From M3007 sp041392625 (GTDB lineage: Bacteria; Bacteroidota; Bacteroidia; Chitinophagales; Saprospiraceae), in NCBI GenBank assembly GCA_041392625.1, contig JAWKLR010000011.1, positions 62,001-126,000 of the forward strand: 64,000 bases of DNA. Reading direction: 5' to 3'. The notes beneath the pieces are model-generated. The model saw nothing but the letters and a program-made list of their open reading frames with translations, was not told where the DNA came from and ran no database searches. Shown piece by piece: positions 50,851 through 60,496 of the stretch. Position numbers and translations under genes: made by a program. Within the stretch, counting starts at the first letter, position 1, and every line of letters begins with the position of its first letter.

Positions 50851-53800
50851 TTAGGAGTTCAACTCCTCGTTTCTGTTATTGATTTTGGCTGCATAACGAA
50901 CACCCGGACGGACGTTGATTTCTTCCAAAGCCTGATAAGCCAGTACACCGGCTCCTTCAATCTTCTGGTTTACTTCGCTGTCTGCGTTGTTCATGTTTCC
51001 AAAGACAATCGCTCCGGTTGGGCAGGCAGTCTGACAAGCGGTACGAATGTCGTTGTCACCAATTGCACGCTCTTCGCTCTTCGCTGTTAGTTTGCCCTCC
51101 TGGATCCGCTGGACACAGAATGAACATTTTTCAATTACACCACGGCTACGAACTGTAACATCCGGATTGAGGACCATACGCACGAGGTTATCAGCGTAGT
51201 ATGGCTTGTCTTCTCCTTCTACCCAGAATACCTGCTCTTCGTTTGCCGGCCAGGTATCTGCAGTTGTGTAGTCGAGCCAGTTGAAACGACGCACCTTAAA
51301 CGGACAGTTGTTTGCACAGTAACGAGTACCGATACAACGGTTGTAAGCCATTTGGTTGATGCCTTCCATAGAGTGGTTGGTAGCATTTACCGGACAAACG
51401 TTCTCACAAGGTGCGTTATCACAGTGCTGACACATCATTGGCTGGTAAACCACGTTTGGATTTTCCAGGTCGCCGTAGAAATAGCGGTCGATGCGCAACC
51501 AGGTCATTTCGTGGTGGCGTTTTACCTCGTTTTTACCTACAACTGGTACGTTGTTTTCGCTTACACAGGCTACCTGGCAAGCACCACAACCGATACAGCT
51601 GCTCAGATCAACGAACATCCCCCACTTCACACCAGTTCCGAAGTAATCGGTACGGTCTGGGTACAGGGTTTGCTGGTTGAGGTGATCGGACTCCTCGTGG
51701 AATTCGTTCATCTTTTCCTGCAATGCAGGCAAAGATGCCAGGCTTGCCTGGAATATTACTGAACGGTCGGTCAAAGAACCATCCATTCCAATTACTTTTT
51801 CATCGGCATTTACAACGGCCTCTTCCTTGGTGCTCATAGCAGTTACACCCATGGTGTGGTGGTGCTGAACACAGGCAAAATGCTTGTCTTCACCAACTTT
51901 TTCACCAACAGTGACATCGCCGGCGCCGTACTGGACCAATCCACCGGTTACTGGAAGCCAAGGATTGGCATTCACACCATATCCAACTCCACATCCACCT
52001 TCAATGCGACCCTGTCCCAAAGCGATGGAAACGGTGCCAGGCATTTGGCCGAAGGTTTTTACTACGGTGCATGTAACACCTTTTCCGTTAACGGTTACCT
52101 CTACGTTGTCACCATCGTTGAGGTCTTTCCAACCGTTGATTTTATTTACGCCGTCCCACTCTACCGGGATGTTGAGGTGGTTGCCCCAAACGGTACGGTT
52201 GATTGGATCAGGCATTTCCTGCAACCATGGGTTGTGTGCATAGCTGCCGTTGCCCAGGTTTACGGTTTCGTACATTGAAATCTCCACGTCAGAAGAACCA
52301 GGCTTGGAAACTGCTGAGCCGTTGAGCGATGCTCCTTCATTGAAGGAAACAGTGCGGCCGGAAGCAGGCAGTTCAACAATACCATCGTGGAGGCTCATAT
52401 CCCAAAATGCTGTTGGTGTGCTGTATGCAGTTTGCTTTGCAAATACATCAGAAGCCCAATTCGATTTCAGGTATTGGTAATATGGTTGTTCATCTTCCAG
52501 GTTGAGGTTGGCGCTTTCAGCCCAAAGGAGCAGCGACAATTCTGCCTGGCGGGTATTGAACAATGGAGAAATTGTTGGCTGGATCAGGCTAAGGTGTCCT
52601 TCTTTTGGTTCTGCATCACCCCATGATTCGAGGAAGTGGTTTGCAGGAGCCGCATGTGTACACACCTTAGTTGTTTCATCCATTACTCCGTTGAAGGAAA
52701 TCCGGGTGTTTACTTTGCTAAATGCTTCAACAAATGCTTCAGCATTTGGCAATTCATATGCTGGGTTGGCACCCCAGATGATTGCAAGGCCAACCTGGCC
52801 TTGTTTCATTTCTTCTACAACGCGCATTACATCGCGCTCATCTCCCTGACGCTGGTAAGAAAGCGTTCCGAAGTCAACAGTTTGGTTCAGGTTGCCCAGC
52901 AAGTCGTTCAACTTATTGGTAATAACCTGCTCCATGATGTTGTTTGATCCACTTACAACCAGTGACTTGCCCTGATTGTCAACCAACTCGCGTGCTACTT
53001 TTTTCAGCGCAGCGGCGGCTTTGTCGTTCACAGCCGGTCCGCTGATGCTGGCAGCACCTTTGAGTGCAGCAACCGCGTTGTACAGTGCGCAAATAGCAGC
53101 ACCTTGCTCGCTTGGTTTCACCAAAATGCGGTTATCGGCGTTGGATCCAGTTAACGACATGTGGCTTTCCACCTGATAGTGGCGAGACATGCGTGGATTC
53201 TTAGGATCAACTTTGCGGCCCTTGGCATAAGCACGGGCATATTCAACCGGACTGATCCAGGTTCCGAGGAAATCGGCACCGAAAGAAACAATCACGTTTG
53301 CTTCGTCAAATTTGTTGCTTGGAATGGCTTTTACACCAAAACACTGCTCATTGGCGCTCAACAGCGCTGCACTGGAAACAGGATCGTAACTTACTACACG
53401 TGCATTTGGATACTTGGCAGTAAATTCACCCAATGCTTTTTTAGCCGTTGGGCTAAGAATGGTATTGGTAATGATTCGCACCTGTCCGCCCAAAGCCAAC
53501 TGGCCTTTTACTTTTTCATCCAACTGATTCCAGTCCATCTCGGTGAGTTCACCGTTGCTGATGCTTCCCGGAGATTGAATGCGGCGGGTATTGTACAAGT
53601 CAAGTACAGAGGCCTGAGCGCGTGCGCTGGTACCTCCCTGAGTTACCTTACTTAAGGTGTTTCCTTCGATTTTGATAGGACGACCTTCGCGTGTTTTTAC
53701 CAAAACAGCGCAGTAGTCACCACCATTAACAAAAGAAGATGCGTAGTAATTTGCTACGCCAGGTACGATTTCTTCCGGCTTGGTTACGTAAGGTACCGCA

Positions 53801-54009
53801 CGCTTCATCGGAATTTCACAAGATGCTGCAATGGTTGCGGCGCCGAGGCCAAAGCCCAGCATTTTAAGAAAATCACGTCGGTTGGCGGTCCAGGCGCCAT
53901 CAGAATCTACAAGATCCTCCATGACGAACTCTTTTTCTGCTGATTGCAGAAAAGACTCCTCCTGGTTGAGTTCTTCTGTACTTACCCAAATACCTTTTTC
54001 CTGGTGCAT
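50851..54009 (-). CDS. actB: Alternative complex III Fe-S subunit ActB
   Basis: A 1052-residue fusion of a molybdopterin-oxidoreductase-like part without expected cofactor and a C-terminal four-cluster ferredoxin-like part. The N-terminus has a TAT-like signal (NRRDFLKMLGFGLGAATIAASC), as in the TAT-variant class. The C-half has the Cys sets CIGCGACQVAC, CQHCDNAPCENVCPVN, CIGTRYCANNCPFK and CSFCVQRIQE…CQTACPTGA. I used ATG 54009 (MHQEKGIWVSTEELNQ); the frame extends 65 codons further upstream, overlapping the actA end, which is not family-like. Confidence 0.94.
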   Translation of the reverse strand: MHQEKGIWVSTEELNQEESFLQSAEKEFVMEDLVDSDGAWTANRRDFLKMLGFGLGAATIAASCEIPMKRAVPYVTKPEEIVPGVANYYASSFVNGGDYCAVLVKTREGRPIKIEGNTLSKVTQGGTSARAQASVLDLYNTRRIQSPGSISNGELTEMDWNQLDEKVKGQLALGGQVRIITNTILSPTAKKALGEFTAKYPNARVVSYDPVSSAALLSANEQCFGVKAIPSNKFDEANVIVSFGADFLGTWISPVEYARAYAKGRKVDPKNPRMSRHYQVESHMSLTGSNADNRILVKPSEQGAAICALYNAVAALKGAASISGPAVNDKAAAALKKVARELVDNQGKSLVVSGSNNIMEQVITNKLNDLLGNLNQTVDFGTLSYQRQGDERDVMRVVEEMKQGQVGLAIIWGANPAYELPNAEAFVEAFSKVNTRISFNGVMDETTKVCTHAAPANHFLESWGDAEPKEGHLSLIQPTISPLFNTRQAELSLLLWAESANLNLEDEQPYYQYLKSNWASDVFAKQTAYSTPTAFWDMSLHDGIVELPASGRTVSFNEGASLNGSAVSKPGSSDVEISMYETVNLGNGSYAHNPWLQEMPDPINRTVWGNHLNIPVEWDGVNKINGWKDLNDGDNVEVTVNGKGVTCTVVKTFGQMPGTVSIALGQGRIEGGCGVGYGVNANPWLPVTGGLVQYGAGDVTVGEKVGEDKHFACVQHHHTMGVTAMSTKEEAVVNADEKVIGMDGSLTDRSVIFQASLASLPALQEKMNEFHEESDHLNQQTLYPDRTDYFGTGVKWGMFVDLSSCIGCGACQVACVSENNVPVVGKNEVKRHHEMTWLRIDRYFYGDLENPNVVYQPMMCQHCDNAPCENVCPVNATNHSMEGINQMAYNRCIGTRYCANNCPFKVRRFNWLDYTTADTWPANEEQVFWVEGEDKPYYADNLVRMVLNPDVTVRSRGVIEKCSFCVQRIQEGKLTAKSEERAIGDNDIRTACQTACPTGAIVFGNMNNADSEVNQKIEGAGVLAYQALEEINVRPGVRYAAKINNRNEELNS

Positions 54010-54082
54010 ATTATAAAGTATGTGTGTTAATTTAAATGTTGGTGTTCTTCGGAGTTTTACTGCCTGTTTTACTGAAAGGCTA

Positions 54083-55477
54083 TTAGTAGTGGCATTTTTG
54101 ACATTCCAAGCCACCGATATCCTTAACTGTAACCGCGCTGCGGGTACCGTCTTTGATTTCCTGGTGGTAACGCTCGTACTGTTCGTAGTAGGCGTTGTCT
54201 TCAAAATTCACTTTAGTCTCCCGGTGGCAGTTGATACACCAGCCCATACCCAGAGTAGAGTACTGCTGAACAACCTCCATTTCTTCCACTTTACCGTGGC
54301 ACTGCTGACATTCCAGTTTACCAACCACTACGTGCTGTGAGTGATTGAAGTACACGTGATCAGCCAGGTTATGAATACGGGTCCATTCAATTGGGCCCTG
54401 AATTTTACCATTAGAGTCATCTTTCAATGCCTTCACAATGCCATCCCATTGGGTTTCAACCTCAATGCGACCAGCATCATCCATTGACTTCAGGCTCTTG
54501 TCTTCAACATAGGTCTGTCCAATCCAACGCTTGTACAATTCCTCGATGTCTTTTTCAGACCAACTGTCGTAATCTTCAATGTATTTACCAGCAATTGGAT
54601 CGTAACCAATTGATGCATAGATTTTTGTGATTTCGCTGGTACCGGTAGTAGATCCTTTCTTAACTGCAGAGTGGCAGTTCATACAGGTGTTGGTGCCAGG
54701 AATAGAAGAGTGCTTGGAACGGCGAGCCGAATCGTGGCAGTACTGACAATCAATCTTGTTCGTACCTGCGTGCAGTTTGTGGCTGAATGCTATTGGCTGC
54801 TCCGGCATATACTCCTGCTGACGGCCCATGCGCGTCGCATTGTCCACCGTTTTGTAACCAAAAATCAAGGTAGCAGCAAAAACAACAAAAGCAATGAAGC
54901 CTTTGCTGGTCATGGTCTGAGCAAGTGTCTTGTTTACCGGCTCTTCTCCGCGCTGTACACGGGTGATGTTCCCCAGGTTATCAACAATACGCATCAATGC
55001 AAAGGCCAAAAAGCCCAATACAAGTGCCATGCCTACAAATAACCAGAAATTACCGGAATCTTTGGACGCGGTAACTTCAGCTGTTGGCCCACCTGGTGGG
55101 TCCTTAGGACCAGATGCAACATCATTAATATACAGAATCAGGCTTTCGATCTGATCATCGGTAAGGCCCGGGAAGTTGTTCATCAAGGTTGGCTTCCATT
55201 CATTCCACAATTCAACGGCGCGAGGGTGGCCGGTTGAAATGAGTGCCTGTGAGCCGCGGATCCAGGCGTAAAGATCCTCGCGTGGGTATTCAGCCCAGCG
55301 TTCTTCCAGACCAGCGAGTGCCGGACCGGTCAGTTTGCTTTTCATGTCCTTAGCATGACAAGCAGCGCAGTTCGAAGTGAAAAGTGCTTTCCCTTCTTCA
55401 ATTGTTCCCTGCGCACTAAGCGCTGTGGAAGCGGCGAGCAAAATGGTGAGTAACCAGCTTATGCGTTTCAGCAACAT
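54083..55477 (-). CDS. actA: Alternative complex III multihaem subunit ActA
   Basis: A 464-residue cytochrome. A signal peptide (MLLKRISWLLTILLAASTALSA) is followed by an N-terminal monohaem domain with CAACH (C37, H41) and two membrane segments (FWLFVGMALVLGFLAFALM; GFIAFVVFAATLIF). The C-half has five further CxxCH sites: CQYCH, CMNCH, CQQCH, CINCH and a final CQKCH four residues from the end. That is six haems, one more than the usual pentahaem ActA. The first gene of the operon. The start at 55477 gives the signal peptide. Confidence 0.93.
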   Translation of the reverse strand: MLLKRISWLLTILLAASTALSAQGTIEEGKALFTSNCAACHAKDMKSKLTGPALAGLEERWAEYPREDLYAWIRGSQALISTGHPRAVELWNEWKPTLMNNFPGLTDDQIESLILYINDVASGPKDPPGGPTAEVTASKDSGNFWLFVGMALVLGFLAFALMRIVDNLGNITRVQRGEEPVNKTLAQTMTSKGFIAFVVFAATLIFGYKTVDNATRMGRQQEYMPEQPIAFSHKLHAGTNKIDCQYCHDSARRSKHSSIPGTNTCMNCHSAVKKGSTTGTSEITKIYASIGYDPIAGKYIEDYDSWSEKDIEELYKRWIGQTYVEDKSLKSMDDAGRIEVETQWDGIVKALKDDSNGKIQGPIEWTRIHNLADHVYFNHSQHVVVGKLECQQCHGKVEEMEVVQQYSTLGMGWCINCHRETKVNFEDNAYYEQYERYHQEIKDGTRSAVTVKDIGGLECQKCHY

Positions 55478-55577
55478 ATAATAACAGTGGTTGATGTTCT
55501 CCAAATAAAGCCGCTGAAATCGTACAGCAGCCTTTTCTGGTTATTAGGTTATTCGAATTGTCACAGAATTGTCGGCG

Positions 55578-55608
55578 CAAAAATACCAACGGCTTTAAAT
55601 CTTCCAAA
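55578..55608 (-). promoter_or_regulatory. Promoter 1 of the ACIII/oxidase operon
   Basis: On the minus strand TTTG (55608-55605), 19 bases, then TATTTTTG (55585-55578). All positions fit TTTG-N19-TAnnTTTG. The leader to the actA start at 55477 is about 95 bases. Confidence 0.8.
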
Positions 55609-55691
55609 CATAAGGAGCAAATGAAGGTTTTATTTAGAAGGCTTCTAAACTATTTCACCTGCTTCAAACGTTAATAAAGCGTTAAACAGCG

Positions 55692-55722
55692 CAAAGGTAG
55701 CCAAGGCCGTCTGCTTTCCAAA
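55692..55722 (-). promoter_or_regulatory. Promoter 2 of the ACIII/oxidase operon
   Basis: On the minus strand TTTG (55722-55719), 19 bases, then TACCTTTG (55699-55692), a perfect consensus. It is 114 bases upstream of promoter 1 with the same spacing, giving a leader of about 210 bases. Confidence 0.75.
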
Positions 55723-56003
55723 CTGTTTGTTAAAAATTTGAAATTTTGTTTTTAAAAACTTCAAACCGATCTAAAAATCTGCAGATTCAAGCCAATCAGT
55801 TCTCCATCCCGACCGCGACAGGCATTCTGTAAAAAGGTTTTCTACTGGTTATAGCCTGAAAAGGGGGCACATGCGCTCCGCCTTTCCTGAAACCAAGGTC
55901 TTAAAGTTTCCGGAGATTTTATCCATCTGATAAACAGAATTTTTCCAGGAGCCCCGCCAATTAGCACCTTGAAATCCGGGTTTTCATTTACAGAAGCGAA
56001 AAA
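55723..56003. other. Divergent intergenic stretch between ACIII operon and arcA
   Basis: About 280 bases (within a 609-base gene-free region) without a conserved frame. Apart from the tandem promoters to its left and the arcA promoter to its right nothing else was recognised. A/T-rich runs occur, and there is room for regulator sites. Confidence 0.5.
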
Positions 56004-56036
56004 TTGGTCTGCTAAACCCAAGTTCTCCTATATTTG
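56004..56036 (+). promoter_or_regulatory. Promoter of the arginine deiminase gene
   Basis: TTG at 56004-56006, 22 bases, then TATATTTG at 56029-56036, matching TAnnTTTG. The leader is about 45 bases. The spacing is at the long end of the usual range. Confidence 0.6.
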
Positions 56037-56086
56037 CCTGTGCACTAGCCAATCATTCCAACCACCCCTGCTATTAAAATAAATTA

Positions 56087-57364
56087 ATGGACGCCAACAG
56101 CCGCATATACGTCGATTCGGAAATCGGCAAACTAAAGAAAGTAATCGTTCACCGCCCGGACTCGGGTATCGCGCGGATTACCCCCAAACGCGCCGGTGAA
56201 CTGCTCTTCGATGACATCGTGCACCTGCCCAATATGCAGGAAGAACACGATCTGTTCATGGATGTACTCCGGGCTTTTCTCGGAAAAGAAAATGTGCTGG
56301 AAGTACGCGACCTGCTCGCAGAAAGCACCCGCGAAGAAGAATTCAAATACGAAGTGATCAACAAAATCACAGATTTTGAAGAACTCCCCTACTCCTTCAT
56401 TCCTCGATTGGCAAGCCTGTCCCCGGAACAACTGGCCGACACCCTCATCACCGGGTACCTGGAGCCCGAAGACCGGATACTATTCGACCCCATCCCGAAT
56501 CTGCTTTTTACCCGCGACCTCGCTGTTACAGTTGGCGACTATGTGATTATTACAAAAGCGGCCAAAACTGCCCGCTTCCGGGAAAACTTCCTGACGCGGC
56601 TCATCTTTAGCTCTCACCCGGTTTTCCGCCGACTAAAGGCAGATGGAAAAACCATCAACCTAAACCGGATTGACAAGTTTCCTCCGTCTAAAAAAGGAGA
56701 AACCATTAGTATTGAAGGAGGAGATGTAATGATTCTCAACAACGACTACCTCCTGATTGGCTGTTCAGAACGAACCAACGATTACGCTTTCCAAATGCTC
56801 AAAGGCTATTTGTTTGATCGCGGCATTGTCAAAAACATCGTTCAGGTGAATATCCCCGCAGAACGGAGTTACATGCACATAGACACTATTTTCACCCAAA
56901 TTAATACCAACCACTTTGTAGCCTTCAAACCCATCGTTCAGGATGGCCTCGGATCCTTTGTCGATGTACACCGCGATACCGGTGAAGAAATTGAATATGC
57001 CAGCCTGAAGGACTTCCTGCTTGCAGAAGTCAACCCCAACATGGAATTCATTTGGGCCGGCGGTGGCGAAAGCCCATACCAGGAACGCGAACAATGGTTT
57101 GACGGCTGCAACCTGATTACACTCAAACCCGGTGTAGCCATCAGCTACGACCGGAATCCGGTAACTGAGCGCGCTTTCCGCGAGCATGGCTACAAGGTAA
57201 TGAGCGCGCACAAGCTCCTTCGGGACGTTGCATCCGGAAAAATCTCACCAGATACCATTGAAAATACCATCATCACCATCCCGTCCAATGAACTTTCCCG
57301 GGCACGCGGGGGCTCGCATTGCATGACCTGCCCCATCGAACGGGAACCTATGGTCTGGAAATAA
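56087..57364 (+). CDS. arcA: Arginine deiminase
   Basis: A 425-residue enzyme of the guanidino-modifying superfamily that turns arginine into citrulline and ammonia. Catalytic parts are SIEGGDVM, the His in ERSYMHIDTIFT, and the nucleophile C412 in SRARGGSHCMTCP near the C-terminus. Asp/Arg binding residues in the N-half (FTRDLAV) fit. ArcB and ArcC (carbamoyl transfer and kinase) are not adjacent. It has its own promoter, divergent from the respiratory operon. Confidence 0.9.
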   Translation: MDANSRIYVDSEIGKLKKVIVHRPDSGIARITPKRAGELLFDDIVHLPNMQEEHDLFMDVLRAFLGKENVLEVRDLLAESTREEEFKYEVINKITDFEELPYSFIPRLASLSPEQLADTLITGYLEPEDRILFDPIPNLLFTRDLAVTVGDYVIITKAAKTARFRENFLTRLIFSSHPVFRRLKADGKTINLNRIDKFPPSKKGETISIEGGDVMILNNDYLLIGCSERTNDYAFQMLKGYLFDRGIVKNIVQVNIPAERSYMHIDTIFTQINTNHFVAFKPIVQDGLGSFVDVHRDTGEEIEYASLKDFLLAEVNPNMEFIWAGGGESPYQEREQWFDGCNLITLKPGVAISYDRNPVTERAFREHGYKVMSAHKLLRDVASGKISPDTIENTIITIPSNELSRARGGSHCMTCPIEREPMVWK

Positions 57365-57453
57365 ACCTGAAGCATAGTTGATTTTCAGTATATCGGGACG
57401 AACCGCTTGCTGATGCCAATTCACATGCTTCATTCAAAACGATAACACCAAAT

Positions 57454-57861
57454 ATGTACGCATTTGATACGCAGTTAAGAGTCCGGTATGGCGAAACTGA
57501 TCAGATGGGCTATCTGTACTATGGAAATTACGCGCAGTATTTTGAAGTTGGACGTGTTGAAACCATCCGCTCTCTGGGCTGCAGTTATAAGGAGTTGGAG
57601 GAAGTACACGGGATCTGGCTCCCGGTAGTGAGTATGGAAATGCGATTTGTCAGACCCGTCTACTACGATGAACTCATCACCATTCATTCTGAAATTCGTA
57701 AATTGCCCGATGAGTACATCACCTTTCACACCGACTTATTCAACGAAAAGGGTAAGAAGGTAAACGGAGGTACGGTGCGACTTTGTTTTTTTCATGCTTC
57801 ATCAAAAAAGGTAGTCCCTGCTCCTGATTTTTTAATGGAAAAACTCCAACCGTTCTTTTAA
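57454..57861 (+). CDS. Acyl-CoA thioesterase (YbgC/FadM type, hotdog fold)
   Basis: A 135-residue hotdog-fold protein with the 4HBT mark RYGETDQMGYLYYGNYAQYFEVGR (catalytic D16), then LPVVSMEMRFVRPVYYDELI. Family members cleave acyl-CoA; the chain length is not predictable. It is 89 bases after arcA. Confidence 0.9.
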   Translation: MYAFDTQLRVRYGETDQMGYLYYGNYAQYFEVGRVETIRSLGCSYKELEEVHGIWLPVVSMEMRFVRPVYYDELITIHSEIRKLPDEYITFHTDLFNEKGKKVNGGTVRLCFFHASSKKVVPAPDFLMEKLQPFF

Positions 57862-57882
57862 GGAACCTGTCCACTAACGTGT

Positions 57883-58905
57883 ATGGTAAAAAAGTACGTC
57901 GAACAACTAATAGCCTATTTTAACGAACACCCATTACTGACTAAAGTATTGGACTGGATGAAGGCGCACTCTTTCCCGGGTTTGCAACGAATTCCAATTT
58001 ACCATATTCTAAAATTTATCCAACAGGAACTCAAAAACGATGCGCTGGTGATCCGGGCCAACAGCATGGCCTTTAGTTTTTTCCTGTCTATTTTCCCGGC
58101 CATCATCGTACTTTTTACCTTGCTGGCGTATACACCACTGTACGATAACTTCGATGTCGTACTGCGCAATTCCATCACAGAAATTATGCCCGGTAATGCG
58201 GGCAATATGCTTTTCAAAACCATAGAAAATATCGCAACCATTCCGCGAAGTGGCTTGCTTTCTTTTGGTTTTTTCCTGGCAATCTGGTTTGCCTCCAATG
58301 GCATGCTCACCATGATGCGTGGTTTGGAAAAGGGATATAAAGAGGCATTCAAAAGAAGAAATGCACTTGAAAAAAGACTCATCGCAATCCAGCTGACCTT
58401 CCTGCTTGCTTTGATTTTGGTGGCATCCGTATTGCTCATTATTCTTGGCAACACCCTCTTGTCTACTCTTTTTTCCTTTGTCCGGGTTGACTTTATTACC
58501 CGCTGGTCCGTATTCGCTTTCCGATGGATCGTCATTTTTGCCTTGTTCTATGCGGGCATCTCCACAATTTACCGCTACGGTTCTTCCACCCGGCGAAAAA
58601 TTCCGTTTTTCAATCCAGGCGCCATGTTGAGCACCCTGTTCTCAATAATCACCTCCTGGGGCTTCTCATTTTATGTAGATAATTTTGGCACCTATAATAA
58701 GGTGTATGGGTCCATTGGTACTCTGATCGTGATGATGGTTTGGCTCCAGATCAACTGCATGATTGTCTTAATCGGATTTGAGCTCAATGCCAGCATTGTC
58801 GTACTGCGCGCACGGCGCAAAAGCAAGGCCGAAGCCATGCTCAAAATGCCGGAGGATCAAACCCGGGTTCCTAAATCTGATCCGAACTCCCGGTTTATGC
58901 GCTAA
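57883..58905 (+). CDS. YihY/BrkB-family membrane protein
   Basis: A 340-residue integral membrane protein with six helices of the YihY/UPF0761 family: IRANSMAFSFFLSIFPAIIVLFTLLAY, ITEIMPGNAG, FASNGMLTMMRGLEKGYKE, and the C-half GAMLSTLFSIITSWGFSFYVDNFGTYNKVYGSIGTLIVMMVWLQ. Function in the family is uncertain. It starts 21 bases after the thioesterase, so the two are likely co-transcribed. Confidence 0.9.
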   Translation: MVKKYVEQLIAYFNEHPLLTKVLDWMKAHSFPGLQRIPIYHILKFIQQELKNDALVIRANSMAFSFFLSIFPAIIVLFTLLAYTPLYDNFDVVLRNSITEIMPGNAGNMLFKTIENIATIPRSGLLSFGFFLAIWFASNGMLTMMRGLEKGYKEAFKRRNALEKRLIAIQLTFLLALILVASVLLIILGNTLLSTLFSFVRVDFITRWSVFAFRWIVIFALFYAGISTIYRYGSSTRRKIPFFNPGAMLSTLFSIITSWGFSFYVDNFGTYNKVYGSIGTLIVMMVWLQINCMIVLIGFELNASIVVLRARRKSKAEAMLKMPEDQTRVPKSDPNSRFMR

Positions 58906-59005
58906 TCGGATTCAGCGATTCCTGTCTTTCAATTTCAGTTGCGATTTTTTTGGAATAACTGGGCTTCACTTTTGAACCTAAACTGGCTCTCGCTGTTTCG
59001 TTCTC

Positions 59006-60496
59006 ATGAGCAAAATCCCGCATATCCACACCCTCGGTGGACTCAAAGCTTCCGGTTACAAGCACCAGTCTATCAAAGAAGAACTCCGCAATAACCTCAT
59101 CCGAAAAATTGAGGCAGGAGAAACGGTTTTCCCCGGCATTTATGGTTTTGATGAAACCGTACTGCCCGATATTGAACGCGCCATTTTAAGTCGACACAAC
59201 ATCTTGCTGCTGGGACTCCGAGGTCAGGCAAAAACCCGGATTGCGCGTATGCTCATACACCTTTTGGATGAATACACACCCATTGTAGCGGGCAGTGAAT
59301 TGAATGACGATCCGCTCCATCCCATCAGTCGGTACGCCAACGAACTCATTACAGAAAAGGGCGATGACACGCCCATCGAATGGCTCCACCGCGATGCACG
59401 ATATATTGAAAAACTGGCCACACCCGATGTGAGCATTGCCGACCTCGTAGGAGATGTGGACCCCATTAAAGCCGCCAACCTGCGTCTGCCCTACTCGGAT
59501 GAACGCGTAATCCATTTTGGCCTCATTCCACGTGCCCACCGCTGCTTGTTTGTCATCAACGAACTTCCGGATTTGCAGGCGCGCATTCAGGTATCCTTGT
59601 TCAACGCCTTGCAGGAAGGTGATATCCAGATTCGCGGATTTAAACTGCGTCTGCCTTTGGATGTACAATTTGTATTTACAGCCAATCCGGAGGACTATAC
59701 CAACCGGGGTTCTATCATCACACCATTGAAAGACCGGATTGAAAGCCAAATCACAACTCACTACCCTACTACTATAGAAATCAGCAGAAAAATCACAGAG
59801 CAGGAGGCTAAAATCAGTCCGGCGCAACGAGATCGGATCGAAATCCCGGAATTACTGAAAAACCTGATCGAAGAAATTGCCTTTGCGGCCCGGGAGTCGG
59901 AATACGTGGACCACAACAGCGGGGTTTCTGCACGACTCACCATCAGTGCCTATGAAAACCTGTACTCTGCCGCGGAGCGCCGAATGCTGCGCAACGGAGA
60001 AAGTAAAACCACTGCCCGTATCACCGACTTCTGGGGGGTAATTCCGGCCATCACAGGAAAAGTAGAAATGGTGTACGAAGGCGAACAGGAAGGCCCGCAT
60101 GCCGTTGCCCTAAACATCATTGGGGCTGCAATGAAAAAAATGTTCCTGGAATATTTCCCCAATCCATCCAAACTGCGCAAAGGACAGGAGAGCGATCCAT
60201 TTGGAGTGATTAAAGCCTGGTTTGCGGCTGGCAATGCTGTAGAGCTCTGGAATGAAACACCTCAAAAAGAATACCTGAAGCAATTGGAACAAGTTGCCGG
60301 ATTGAAAAAACTGGTGGAAAAATCCATGCCCAAAGGGGAAAACCTCAACAGTTTTATGGAACTCGCCTTGCACGGGCTCTCCGAATTTGAAGTCCTCAAC
60401 AAAGAGTACCTCATGGGCAAATGGGTTATCAAAGACTACCTCGCCGGTGAGTTTGATGACGACGACGATCCAGACATGGGCGATTTGTTTAATTAA
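59006..60496 (+). CDS. ChlI/MoxR-like AAA+ ATPase
   Basis: A 496-residue ATPase of the magnesium-chelatase I/MoxR-related group. The Walker A region is GLRGQAKT (residues 70-77, Ala in place of the third Gly, as in MoxR). The Walker B reads CLFVINELPDLQ with Asn185-Glu186 instead of Asp-Glu. Sensor/arginine text FVFTANPEDYTNRGSIITPLKDRI follows. This NELPDL form is a recognised subgroup. It probably works with a VWA-domain partner, which is not in the window. The stop overlaps the stop of the receptor gene on the other strand. Confidence 0.85.
   Translation: MSKIPHIHTLGGLKASGYKHQSIKEELRNNLIRKIEAGETVFPGIYGFDETVLPDIERAILSRHNILLLGLRGQAKTRIARMLIHLLDEYTPIVAGSELNDDPLHPISRYANELITEKGDDTPIEWLHRDARYIEKLATPDVSIADLVGDVDPIKAANLRLPYSDERVIHFGLIPRAHRCLFVINELPDLQARIQVSLFNALQEGDIQIRGFKLRLPLDVQFVFTANPEDYTNRGSIITPLKDRIESQITTHYPTTIEISRKITEQEAKISPAQRDRIEIPELLKNLIEEIAFAARESEYVDHNSGVSARLTISAYENLYSAAERRMLRNGESKTTARITDFWGVIPAITGKVEMVYEGEQEGPHAVALNIIGAAMKKMFLEYFPNPSKLRKGQESDPFGVIKAWFAAGNAVELWNETPQKEYLKQLEQVAGLKKLVEKSMPKGENLNSFMELALHGLSEFEVLNKEYLMGKWVIKDYLAGEFDDDDDPDMGDLFN

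Noticed and set aside
54010..54204. Upstream in-frame extension of actB by 65 codons
   Set aside because: It overlaps the end of actA and reads as Thr/Lys-rich text unlike the family; the ATG at 54009 gives the normal N-terminus with the TAT-like signal.
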